NCBI GenBank assembly: GCA_959604825.1
Contig: CAUHCN010000026.1
Location: forward strand, 1 to 35,948
Direction: 5' to 3'
Length of the DNA stretch: 35,948 nucleotides
Source: an uncultured Collinsella sp.
Lineage (GTDB): Bacteria > Actinomycetota > Coriobacteriia > Coriobacteriales > Coriobacteriaceae
A model generated the notes under the pieces. The model ran no database searches. It was not told the DNA's origin and was given only the letters and a program-made list of their open reading frames with translations. The position numbers and the translations under genes are program-made. This document shows, in pieces, positions 25,223 to 32,725 of this stretch. Numbering within the stretch: the stretch's first letter is position 1; the number at the start of each line of letters is the position of its first letter.

Positions 25223-26710
25223 CTAGAAAGCAATCTCCTTGGCCCACTTGTCCTTGTCGATCTCCATGAACTGCGAGCGAATGAAATTCTTCTTGAGGTC
25301 GAACGGGACCGTGCAGTCGAAGATGGCCTTGCAGGCGATGCCGTGCTCGCGGATCGTGGGGTCGAACGCGGGGTCGTTGGACGGATCGAGCACGTGGCAG
25401 TGGCAACCGGGGATGGTGATGAGGTCCACGTCGGCCTGGAAGCGCGTGGTCATGGCCCACATCACGTCGCTCATATCAAAGATGTCGACATCCTCGTCAA
25501 CCAAGATCACATGCTTGAGCTCGGAGAATGCCGAGAAGGCGAGCATGGCGGCGTTGCGCTGACGGCCCTCGTCATTTTTGCTCGACTTCTTAAACTGCAT
25601 GATGGCAACGAACTTGCCGCCGCCGCAGGGTGCAGCGTGGACGTTGAGCAGGCGGCCCGGGATAGCGGTCTCGACCATCTTGTAGATGGAAGCCTCGGTG
25701 GGGATACCGGCCATGGACACGTGCTCGTGCGAAGGGCCGATGCAGCTCTCCATAATGGGGTTGACACGCGTGGTGACGGCGGTGATCTTGATCACCGGAC
25801 AGACCTTGGCGCCGCCGGTGTAGCCGGGGAACTCGGGCATGGCGTAGCCGTGGCCGTTGACGTCCTCGTTGATGGTCTCGTCGTGCATGAGGTAGCCCTC
25901 GAGCACGTACTCGGCATTGGCGATGCACTTCTGCGGAACGGTGACGCAGTCGGCAAGCTCGACGGCGTGGCCGCGCAGGGCGCCGGCGATCTGCAGCTCG
26001 TTGAAGCCGAGCGGCGTGGTGGGAGCCTCGAAGCCGCAGCACATGTACACAGCGGGGTCCAGGCCGATGGAGATGGAAATGGGCATGTCCTCGCCGCGCT
26101 GGCAGTACTCGTCAAAGAACGCGCCCAGGTGACGGCTGCCGGGGGTAATCCACATGGCGAGCTTGTCCTTGTCGACGCAGGAGAAGCGGTGGATGGTCAC
26201 GTCGGACTGGGAGCCGTCGGGGCTCGTGCCATAGGCGAGACCCATGGTGATGTAGGGGCCGCCGTCGACGGGCGTGTTGGTGGGAGCGGGAACGATCTTG
26301 CGCATGTCAAAGCCCTCGTCGCTCGCCTTGTACACGACCTCCTGGCAGTCGACGTGCGCACCCTCGGCGATCTGCTCGGGCGCGATCAGGTTCTCGAAGC
26401 GCTTGCCGATCTCGAGGCCCAGGTGCTCCTCGTCCAGGTCGAGCAGGGCGGCAACGCGCTTGCGGCTGGCAAGCATGCCGATGCAGACCTTGGCATCGTC
26501 AAAGCCCTTGACGTTGTTGAAGACCATCGCCGGACCCTCTTTGGTCGGACGCATAACGGTGCCGCCGGCACCGACGTGGCGATAGACGCCCGAGACCTCG
26601 GCGTCCGGGTCGACCTGGGTGTCGGTCTCGAGCAGCTGGCCCGGCATCTCGCGCAAAAAGTCGAGTGCGGAGCGCAGGTCGTGGATCTGGGAAGCATCGG
26701 TAGTGGACAT
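25223..26710 (-). CDS. UbiD-family prFMN-dependent decarboxylase
   Basis: A 495-residue (de)carboxylase expected to act on an aromatic or alpha,beta-unsaturated acid with prFMN, Mn and K. Conserved UbiD pattern is visible in PTNTPVDGGPYIT, TIHRFSCVDKDKL (Arg175), LGFNELQIAGAL and AEYVLEGYLMHDE, then MPEFPGYTGG with Glu293. Arg175 and Glu293 probably match the Arg and second Glu of the E-R-E centre; the first Glu is not obvious. It looks closer to gallate/phenolic-acid (LpdC-like) decarboxylases than to ubiquinone-pathway UbiD. The ATG at 26710 has AAAGGAG at 6 nt. Its neighbours are an anion transporter and ubiX. The substrate is unknown. Confidence 0.9.
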   Translation of the reverse strand: MSTTDASQIHDLRSALDFLREMPGQLLETDTQVDPDAEVSGVYRHVGAGGTVMRPTKEGPAMVFNNVKGFDDAKVCIGMLASRKRVAALLDLDEEHLGLEIGKRFENLIAPEQIAEGAHVDCQEVVYKASDEGFDMRKIVPAPTNTPVDGGPYITMGLAYGTSPDGSQSDVTIHRFSCVDKDKLAMWITPGSRHLGAFFDEYCQRGEDMPISISIGLDPAVYMCCGFEAPTTPLGFNELQIAGALRGHAVELADCVTVPQKCIANAEYVLEGYLMHDETINEDVNGHGYAMPEFPGYTGGAKVCPVIKITAVTTRVNPIMESCIGPSHEHVSMAGIPTEASIYKMVETAIPGRLLNVHAAPCGGGKFVAIMQFKKSSKNDEGRQRNAAMLAFSAFSELKHVILVDEDVDIFDMSDVMWAMTTRFQADVDLITIPGCHCHVLDPSNDPAFDPTIREHGIACKAIFDCTVPFDLKKNFIRSQFMEIDKDKWAKEIAF

Positions 26711-26807
26711 AGCATGCTCCTTTCGGGAGAGTGCCCGGCGGCGGGGATGCCGCCGGGCTGGGTAACGTAGTGGGGCCGCGGCGCTCATAGATGAGGCGCT
26801 CGACCGT

Positions 26808-28265
26808 TTACATCAGGCCAAAGAGGTGGAACCAGGCGGCCTCGACCAGCACGACGACAAAGACGACCGCGGTGAGGGGAATGCCCATGCGCATGGCCTC
26901 TTTGGAGGTGTAGCCGCCGGCGTCCTTGCCCTCGCCGATAAGGATCGGCAGGTTGTGGAACGGCAGGATGTAGTGGATGTTGATGGACGTGAAGACGATG
27001 AGCGCCACGGCGAGCGGGCTCACGCTGGAGCCGGCCGCGAAGCTGATGAACGCCGGCACGCACACGCCGAGCACGGCCATGACCGAGCCCATGAACATGT
27101 GGATGACCATGGAGAGCGCGGCGACAAGCAGGGCGAACAGGAAGATGTTCTCGGGCACGGAGCTGGGGAGTACGACGTCGGCGATCCAGGCGTTCATGCC
27201 GGTGGCGCCGCCCACGGAACCCACGGGCAAGGCGGCCGTCAGGAACATGAGGGACTTGATGTCGACAGCGTTCCAGCTGGCAGGAGTGAGGACCTCGCCG
27301 ATGATGGGCATGGCGAGTGCGACGCCAATGGCCAGGGTGACCCAGCCGATATAGTCGCCCGAGACGGTGAGCCACAGCGCGATGGCGATGACAAGCCACA
27401 CGATGGTGCGGATCTCCTTGACGGAGAGCTTGCCGAGCGCGGCCTGCTTGGCCACGATCTGCTCGCGATCGTAGACGAGCTCCTTGCTGGGCTTAAAGAG
27501 GAAGAGGCCCAAGAACAGGGTGCACAGCAGCGCGACCAGCATAGGCACGCTCATGTACAGGAACCAGTCGACAAAGGACGGGCTCATGCCGCCGGCCTCG
27601 GCGCTGTACTGCGCGACAAGCGGGTTGAGCGTGGAGTCGCCCGTCAGGAAGAACATGGAGCCCGGGGCAGCAGCGGCAAACACGAGGAAGCCGAGCTTGC
27701 CGCGGTCGTCGTCACCGTAGCCGGCGGACTCGGCAATGACCGAGACGACGGCGAGAATGAGGAAGGCGCGGGGGAACGGATGCGGGATCAGCAGCGACAG
27801 CACAAAGGTGAGCGCAAAGATTGAGATGATAAGCGACTTGGCATCGCGCACGAACTTGAGCATAAACGCATAGGCGATGCGCTCGCCCAGGCCCGACTCC
27901 TTGACCGCGCTGGCGATGAGGTAGGCGCCGATGACGAGCCACATGGTGGCTTTGGTCCACGAGCTAAACGTGGAGGCGACCGTCGCCGAGATGCTCGCGG
28001 CACCCGTGTCGTCCACGCACACCTTGAACAGAACGAGCAGCGCGCAATAGAGCAGGCCCACAAAGCCCGGCTGTGCCACGCCACACGTCCAGAACACCAC
28101 CGTGGCGAGCGTCAACGCCAGACAGGTCTGACCGCCGACCGTAAGCTCGACCGTCGAGCTCAGCTCCGCCAAAGGAAGAAACTTCACCAGCAAAAAGACA
28201 ACGATACCCAGCACAAAGCCAATTTCGCGCTTGGTGATCTTAAACGCCTTCTTTTCCGCTTCCAT
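26808..28265 (-). CDS. DASS/SLC13-type anion transporter
   Basis: A 485-residue membrane protein with about 11 to 12 helices, resembling the divalent anion:Na symporter (SLC13/CitT-like) superfamily. The two symmetric halves carry FFLTGDSTLNPL and, later, AALPVGSVGGATGMNAW, at the positions of the SNT-type substrate loops. A cytoplasmic linker (about residues 250-285) separates them. It could import the carboxylate substrate of the neighbouring UbiD enzyme. The ATG at 28265 has AAAGGTGGGGAG before it. The stop lies about 98 nt before the ubiD start, so the genes are likely co-transcribed. Substrate is inferred only from context. Confidence 0.85.
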   Translation of the reverse strand: MEAEKKAFKITKREIGFVLGIVVFLLVKFLPLAELSSTVELTVGGQTCLALTLATVVFWTCGVAQPGFVGLLYCALLVLFKVCVDDTGAASISATVASTFSSWTKATMWLVIGAYLIASAVKESGLGERIAYAFMLKFVRDAKSLIISIFALTFVLSLLIPHPFPRAFLILAVVSVIAESAGYGDDDRGKLGFLVFAAAAPGSMFFLTGDSTLNPLVAQYSAEAGGMSPSFVDWFLYMSVPMLVALLCTLFLGLFLFKPSKELVYDREQIVAKQAALGKLSVKEIRTIVWLVIAIALWLTVSGDYIGWVTLAIGVALAMPIIGEVLTPASWNAVDIKSLMFLTAALPVGSVGGATGMNAWIADVVLPSSVPENIFLFALLVAALSMVIHMFMGSVMAVLGVCVPAFISFAAGSSVSPLAVALIVFTSINIHYILPFHNLPILIGEGKDAGGYTSKEAMRMGIPLTAVVFVVVLVEAAWFHLFGLM

Positions 28266-28318
28266 CTCCCCACCTTTCTTGTTGGGGGCGCTCCGGATTC
28301 GCGGCCACGTTGCCACTT

Positions 28319-28349
28319 AAAAAGGGGCGCCCGTTATCGGACACCCCTT
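28319..28349 (-). terminator. Intrinsic terminator or attenuator before the transporter gene
   Basis: A 12-bp stem (28322-28333 with 28338-28349, loop TTAT, including G-T pairs) runs into TTTTT on the minus strand. It ends about 54 nt before the DASS transporter start, so it could end the LpdD-Idi transcript or control entry into the transporter operon. Confidence 0.7.
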
Positions 28350-28415
28350 ACGTTGCGCTGTGTTGTGGCAATACAGTCAAGCGGGATTTTTGGATGAGAA
28401 GCGATCCTCTGGACA

Positions 28416-28481
28416 AAAAGCGTCACAACATTCGACGCTTTTCCTCGTTTTCGAGATTTTCATCAAATGTTGTGACGGTTT
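28416..28481. repeat. 66-bp two-hairpin repeat, copy 2
   Basis: Differs from 23538-23603 by one base (A for G in the right arm). It has the same outer stem, inner CTCG-TTTT-CGAG hairpin and overlapping AAAAGCGTC/GACGCTTTT hairpin. It lies between LpdD-Idi and the DASS transporter. Confidence 0.8.
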
Positions 28482-28486
28482 GGATG

Positions 28487-28510
28487 TGGCAAAGGGACTG
28501 TCTTTTTTCA
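28487..28510. repeat. GGGACTGTC mini-element overlapping the LpdD-Idi stop
   Basis: CAAAGGGACTGTC, a T-run and TCACAT include the stop codon of the minus-strand gene (read ATGTGA). Same family as 16948-16974, 23636-23654 and 35854-35883. Confidence 0.6.
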
Positions 28511-29455
28511 CATAGCGAGGGCTGCGCGGATGGAGGGGACCTCCAGGGCCTCGCGGAGCCAGGGTGCCAGCTGCTCGGGGCGACCCTGCAGGTAGCCGCC
28601 GAGCTCGGATGGGGTCACGCGTCGTACCTCCGAGATCTCCTCTTGGTTGATGTGCAGCTCGCCCGGCTCAACATGGGCTGCGAACACCTCGCACCACTCG
28701 CACTCGCAGCGGCCGTCGCCGTGGTCCTCGCGGTACACCACGCGTCCGAGGTACTTGAGCTGATCGGGATCGCGCGTGATGCCGAGCTCTTCGTTGATGC
28801 GGCGCGCCGTCGCGGCGACAACGTCCTCCCCGGGGAGCGGATGGCCGGCACAGCTATCGGCCAGCACCCCGCCCCACAGGCGTTTGAGCGGACTGCGACG
28901 ACAGAGCAGCAGGCGTGCGTCTTCGCCCTGGCCCTCGACCAGAAGCGTCAGAAATGCCTGATGCAGAATGCCCTCACCGGCATGGGCATCGATGCGGTCG
29001 ACGGGGCCAAGCGTCTCGCCGGTCGCGGCATTGACCGCCACGACCTCGGCGCCCGCGCCGCCCTCATCCCAGCCGGCGCGCAGAATGCGGGCTGCGGCCT
29101 CCTCGAGCGCGGCGATGAGCTCCTTGGTGGTGTCGAGCACGCGCTGCAGGTCGCCCCCGCTCGCCTGTTCAACATGAAAGCCCGTGCTCGCAACGACCGG
29201 CACGCCAAAGCGCGTGGCCAGCGCCGCCGCGATATCGTGCGCCGGAATTTCGTCTCGATGGCACGGAACAGCCAGGATGCTCACTGTCGCCGTGCGGCCG
29301 GGCTCGGGACGCGGAATGGCCTGCGCCGTGGCGCCCAGGTGCGCGAACTCCGGCGAGCAGGCGTACACCGCCATGCCTCGCGGCGTCACCGTCAACTGGG
29401 CCTCGAGCGCAAACTTACCCTCGCCTGCTGCAACCTTTGTCGTGTGCATACCCAT
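28508..29455 (-). CDS. LpdD-like domain fused to isopentenyl-diphosphate isomerase-like Nudix domain
   Basis: A 315-residue two-domain protein. Residues 10-128 resemble LpdD, a small protein associated with gallate decarboxylase and a proposed prFMN chaperone, with AHLGATAQAIPRP (39-50), PCHRDE (64-69) and STGFHVEQA (90-98). Residues 137-315 match type-1 IPP isomerase. Metal ligands His158, His165, His205, Glu251 and Glu253 are present, as are Tyr241 and Trp299. The Nudix box G204-x5-E210-x7-RRINEELGI is well formed. The catalytic Cys of E. coli Idi (VCGHP) is replaced by Ala203 (CAGHP), with Cys202 one place earlier. It may therefore be a DMAPP/IPP phosphohydrolase feeding UbiX, a prenyl-donor binder, or a modified isomerase. 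The ATG at 29455 has AGGAG. The domain assignment of the N-terminus is from memory of the family. Confidence 0.8.
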   Translation of the reverse strand: MGMHTTKVAAGEGKFALEAQLTVTPRGMAVYACSPEFAHLGATAQAIPRPEPGRTATVSILAVPCHRDEIPAHDIAAALATRFGVPVVASTGFHVEQASGGDLQRVLDTTKELIAALEEAAARILRAGWDEGGAGAEVVAVNAATGETLGPVDRIDAHAGEGILHQAFLTLLVEGQGEDARLLLCRRSPLKRLWGGVLADSCAGHPLPGEDVVAATARRINEELGITRDPDQLKYLGRVVYREDHGDGRCECEWCEVFAAHVEPGELHINQEEISEVRRVTPSELGGYLQGRPEQLAPWLREALEVPSIRAALAM

Positions 29456-29496
29456 GGGATCTCCTGTCGCCCGCAATGTACCTGAGACCATTTTCA

Positions 29497-29517
29497 CCTG
29501 TATTGCGACTATACAGG
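29497..29517. promoter_or_regulatory. Candidate operator (CCTGTAT-N7-ATACAGG)
   Basis: A perfect inverted repeat with 7-bp arms and a 7-nt centre lies 42 nt upstream of the LpdD-Idi start, in the divergent region. Size and spacing suit a dimeric regulator, possibly the MerR-type protein of this locus. Confidence 0.45.
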
Positions 29518-29530
29518 CAAGCACAGCCTG

Positions 29531-29562
29531 CGACAAAGGGGGCAGGCACCTGGCACATTCTG
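29531..29562. repeat. Variant GGGGCAGG mini-element
   Basis: GACAAAGGGGGCAGGCACC followed by TGGCACATTC resembles the other GGGAC-type elements of the window. It lies between the divergent LpdD-Idi and MFS genes. Confidence 0.4.
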
Positions 29563-29573
29563 TTAGAGTTGCA

Positions 29574-29586
29574 GGGATTGAATCCC
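29574..29586. promoter_or_regulatory. Candidate operator (GGGATT-G-AATCCC)
   Basis: A perfect 6-bp inverted repeat with a 1-nt centre lies 31 nt before the MFS start codon. Regulatory role is inferred from position. Confidence 0.35.
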
Positions 29587-29616
29587 GCTTATTCATGCGA
29601 CATTGGAGTGACAACC

Positions 29617-30852
29617 TTGACCGCCGCAACCACGTCTAAAAGTAAGTCAACCGCCGCCGCGCTCTCCCCCGCGCGCACCAAGCTCTGCCTGGCGCTGCTC
29701 GTGCTGTTGGGATTCTCGCTCGGCTGCTCAGAGTTCGTGGTCATCGGCATCGAAAGCGACTTGGCAACGGAACTCGGCGTATCACTTGCCACTGCGGGCC
29801 AGCTCATCAGCGTGTTCGCGCTCGTCTACGCCATCGCCACGCCGGTGCTTGCGCTCAGCACGGGGCGATTCCGCCGCTACCAGTTGCTCGTGTACTACAG
29901 CATCGTCTTTGTGCTCGGCAACCTGGTCATGGCGTTGGCGCCCAACTTCCAGGTGCTCTTTATCTCGCGCATTGTCCTGGGATCCGTCTCGGGCGCGCTG
30001 CTCGCCGTGGGCGTGACGTACATCCCAGAGCTGCTGTCCCCGCAGCAAACTTCGCTTGCCATCTCGGTCGTGTACGGCGCGTTTTCCGTGGCGATGGTCT
30101 TTGTCACTTCGATCGGCAAGTTTGTGGCCGACACGCTCGATTGGCACGTGGCCATGTACGGTACGCTGACCTTTGCCGTTTTGATCTGCGGAGCGCTCGT
30201 GGCGTTTATGCCGCGCGCCGGACAGACCGACGAACCCGCTACCTTCCGCGAGCAGGCGGGTCTGCTACGCGAACCGAGCATCATCACCGGCATGCTTATC
30301 TTTTTGTTTGGCGTGGGCTCGGTCTATGTATTCTACGGCTACGTTACGCCTTATCTTGAGCAGGTGCTGGGTATGGGCACGGTCGAAGCCAGTACCACGC
30401 TTATGGCCTACGGCGTGTTCTGCCTGATCTCGAACATCCTGGGCGGATGGATCGACGCGCGTTTTGGCATGAAGGCACTGCTTGTGACGTTTGTGCTGCA
30501 GGCCGCGGCGTTACTCGGGCTGTTTGCCGTGGGCGGCACCATGCCGCTCGCGCTGGTCTTTGTCTTTAGCTTGGCGCTGCTCATGTACCTGTTCTCGGTG
30601 TCATGCATCACGCACTTTATGGACGTGGCTCGCAGCCGCCATCCCAAGTCGATGGTACTCGCAAGTTCGGTTGAGCCCATGGCGTTTAACGTCGGCATCT
30701 CGTTTGGCACCGCAGTGGGCGGCGCCGTGGTAAACGGAATTGGCATTGCGTACGTGGGTGCCGTGGGCGCCGCGTTCTCACTTGTGGCCTGGGCGCTCAC
30801 GCTGGCGACGATTAAGTTGGCTCGCTGGGAGCGCAGGCGGGCGAGGGCGTAG
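29617..30852 (+). CDS. MFS transporter (AraJ/PbuE-like, DHA1 type)
   Basis: A 411-residue major-facilitator protein with 12 predicted helices. The N-terminal helix shows SLGCSEFVVIGIESDLATELG in two parts, the D-E-F/GxxxxDLA pattern of the arabinose-efflux/DHA1 group. The motif A-like loop STGRFRRYQL lies between helices 2 and 3. A small ABC-like switch to plus strand makes it divergent from the LpdD-Idi gene. The TTG at 29617 is preferred because GGAGTG is 6 nt upstream; the longer frame has no good start. It is probably an efflux pump, perhaps for the decarboxylation product, but this is inferred only from position. Confidence 0.87.
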   Translation: MTAATTSKSKSTAAALSPARTKLCLALLVLLGFSLGCSEFVVIGIESDLATELGVSLATAGQLISVFALVYAIATPVLALSTGRFRRYQLLVYYSIVFVLGNLVMALAPNFQVLFISRIVLGSVSGALLAVGVTYIPELLSPQQTSLAISVVYGAFSVAMVFVTSIGKFVADTLDWHVAMYGTLTFAVLICGALVAFMPRAGQTDEPATFREQAGLLREPSIITGMLIFLFGVGSVYVFYGYVTPYLEQVLGMGTVEASTTLMAYGVFCLISNILGGWIDARFGMKALLVTFVLQAAALLGLFAVGGTMPLALVFVFSLALLMYLFSVSCITHFMDVARSRHPKSMVLASSVEPMAFNVGISFGTAVGGAVVNGIGIAYVGAVGAAFSLVAWALTLATIKLARWERRRARA

Positions 30853-30945
30853 AGCGAGGTTCCCTCTAAAACGCCTATCGTTCCGGTCGCGACGCTTACC
30901 TGACGACAGGCTAGGCCAGCTCCTTTAGCTGTGGTTCGATCTCAT

Positions 30946-30996
30946 GTACTTCGAATGCACGATTTTCCAGTTTTCGTGTATATGAAGTACACGAAA
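30946..30996. repeat. Overlapping-hairpin element after the MFS gene
   Basis: A long hairpin pairs GTACTTC (30946-30952) and CACGA (30958-30962) with TCGTG (30974-30978) and GAAGTAC (30984-30990). A competing one pairs TTTCGTGTA (30972-30980) with TACACGAAA (30988-30996). It looks like a repeat-type element; function unknown. Confidence 0.5.
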
Positions 30997-31013
30997 TGCG
31001 CGCGGGGCAACTC

Positions 31014-31050
31014 AAAGGCGGCGGAAGACGCATTGTCTGTCGCCGCCTTT
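31014..31050. terminator. Bidirectional terminator between MFS and PTS genes
   Basis: Perfect 10-bp arms AAAGGCGGCG (31014-31023) and CGCCGCCTTT (31041-31050) with TTTT on the plus strand. The genes on either side converge here. The plus-strand T-run is the better one. Confidence 0.75.
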
Positions 31051-31080
31051 TATACCGGATTTTATAGATATGTGGGGCGT

Positions 31081-32643
31081 TTACTCCATACCCAGCAGCT
31101 CGCGCATCTGAGTTGCGTAGTTAGATGCCATGTTACCGTAGACAATCTGCACGCCGCCGTTAACATGCACGATGCCACGCGCTTCGAGCTTTTCGGTAAA
31201 CTCGGCGTCATCAACCACCTTGTCACAGTCATTGAGCTGGATGCGCAGACGGGTGAAGCAGGCCTCGACAGACTTAATATTGTTGTCGCCGCCCACTGCC
31301 TCAACGATGGCGGGAATGAGGTCGCTGATCACGGTCTTGGGAGCCTTTTCGGCCTCATCGTCGGACTCTTCCTCGCGGCCGGGGGTCTTAAGGTCCTTCT
31401 TAAGGATGATGAACTTGAAGACGAAGTAGTACACCACGAAGTAGATGGGGCCGAGGAACAGGATAACCTGCCAGTTGGAGCCCTTGGCTGCACCCATAAT
31501 GCCGTTAAAGATCAACGACAAGAGCGGGCCGCCAAAGGATGCGGAACCGGCCACGTTGAACTGCAGGATATAGGTCAGCGCATAAGCAAGACCAGCCATG
31601 AGAGCGTGGAATACGTAGAGGATGGGCGCGATGAACAGGAAGGAGTACTCGAGCGGCTCGGTAATGCCGGAGAGGATGCAAGGCACCACGATGGCAATCA
31701 TGAGCGCTGCGGTCTTCTTCTTGTTCTTGGGAAGCGCCGTCTTGTAGAAGGCGAGTGCAGCGCCGGGCAGGCCGAACATGGCGAAGATAACCTTGCCGTT
31801 CATGACAAAACGGCTGACCTCGATGTTAAACGGCGTGCTGGGAGAGCCCAGGATCGCGTTGTAGATATTGATAGCGCCCTGAACAGTCTGGCCGTCGATG
31901 GTCTCGACGCCACCAAGCGACGTGAAGAAGAACGGCAAATAGACAAAGTGATGCAGGCCAAAAGGCAGGAGCATGCGCTCGCCGGCGCCGTAAACAAATG
32001 CACCAAAGGCACCCGTAGTCTTGATGAACTCGGACAGCGCGCCGAGAGCGTTCTGAATAAACGGGAAAACAAAGGACATGACCAATGCGAGGATGCTGCA
32101 TGAGAGCAGCGTCACCGCCGGGATAAAGCGCGTACCGTTGAAGATGGAGAACACGGCAGGCAGCTCAATCTTGTAGTAACGGTTATGCAACCATGCGACG
32201 ATTGCACCCACCAGAAGACCGCCGATAACACCAGTGTCGAGCGTGGTGATGCCGAGGATCGTGCTCTGGCCCGTCGTAAGATTCGCGGGATCGACAACGC
32301 CAGTCGCCGTAAGGAACGTGCCCATCACGGAATTCATGCACATGTAGCCCAAAAAGCCACAAAGCGCCGCGGTAGCCTTCTCGGACTTGGCAAAGCCATA
32401 GGCGAGACAAATCGAGAAGATAACCGGGATGTTGTTCATAACGATGCCGGCTGCGGCCTTAAGAATCGAAAAGAAGATCGCAAAGCCCGGAGCAGCAAGC
32501 CAGGGAACAGCTGCCGTAAGGGTGGGGCTGGTAAAGGCATTGCCAAAGCCCTGAAGGATGCCGGCGATTGGCAGGATCAAGACAGGCGTCATGAGGACTT
32601 TGCCCAGGCGCTGGAACTTTGCCAGCAGCTCATCTTTGTTCAT
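31081..32643 (-). CDS. PTS transporter EIICB, alpha-glucoside/maltose type
   Basis: Imports and phosphorylates a sugar using phosphate from HPr and an EIIA. The 520-residue protein has an EIIC domain (about 1-400) of the glucose/maltose/GlcNAc superfamily. It begins FQRLGKVLMTPVLILPIAG in two parts and has PFGLHHFVYLPFFF and GITEPLEYSF in the middle. A charged linker follows, then an EIIB domain (about 435-520) with the phosphorylatable Cys462 in SVEACFTRLRI. No EIIA domain is fused or adjacent, so EIIA must come from elsewhere. GH4 6-phospho-alpha-glucosidase lies 82 nt upstream in the same direction, supporting an alpha-glucoside such as maltose or an isomer. Confidence 0.92.
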   Translation of the reverse strand: MNKDELLAKFQRLGKVLMTPVLILPIAGILQGFGNAFTSPTLTAAVPWLAAPGFAIFFSILKAAAGIVMNNIPVIFSICLAYGFAKSEKATAALCGFLGYMCMNSVMGTFLTATGVVDPANLTTGQSTILGITTLDTGVIGGLLVGAIVAWLHNRYYKIELPAVFSIFNGTRFIPAVTLLSCSILALVMSFVFPFIQNALGALSEFIKTTGAFGAFVYGAGERMLLPFGLHHFVYLPFFFTSLGGVETIDGQTVQGAINIYNAILGSPSTPFNIEVSRFVMNGKVIFAMFGLPGAALAFYKTALPKNKKKTAALMIAIVVPCILSGITEPLEYSFLFIAPILYVFHALMAGLAYALTYILQFNVAGSASFGGPLLSLIFNGIMGAAKGSNWQVILFLGPIYFVVYYFVFKFIILKKDLKTPGREEESDDEAEKAPKTVISDLIPAIVEAVGGDNNIKSVEACFTRLRIQLNDCDKVVDDAEFTEKLEARGIVHVNGGVQIVYGNMASNYATQMRELLGME

Positions 32644-32665
32644 GGGATACCCCTCTTAAAGAAAC

Positions 32666-32696
32666 GGGGCGTGCAGCTCTACAGCCCACACGCCCC
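32666..32696 (-). terminator. Attenuator-like hairpin between GH4 and PTS genes
   Basis: 8-bp arms GGGGCGTG (32666-32673) and CACGCCCC (32689-32696) plus inner pairing, followed on the minus strand by GTTTCTTT. It is weak as a terminator and may set the ratio of hydrolase to transporter or protect mRNA ends. Confidence 0.5.
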
Positions 32697-32725
32697 ATAA
32701 CAGTTATCAAGCGCTATGGAACTAG

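Noticed and set aside
30920..31000. A possible tRNA near the GGTTCGAT sequence
   Set aside because: No acceptor stem or anticodon arm can be folded around it. The region instead forms the overlapping hairpins described.
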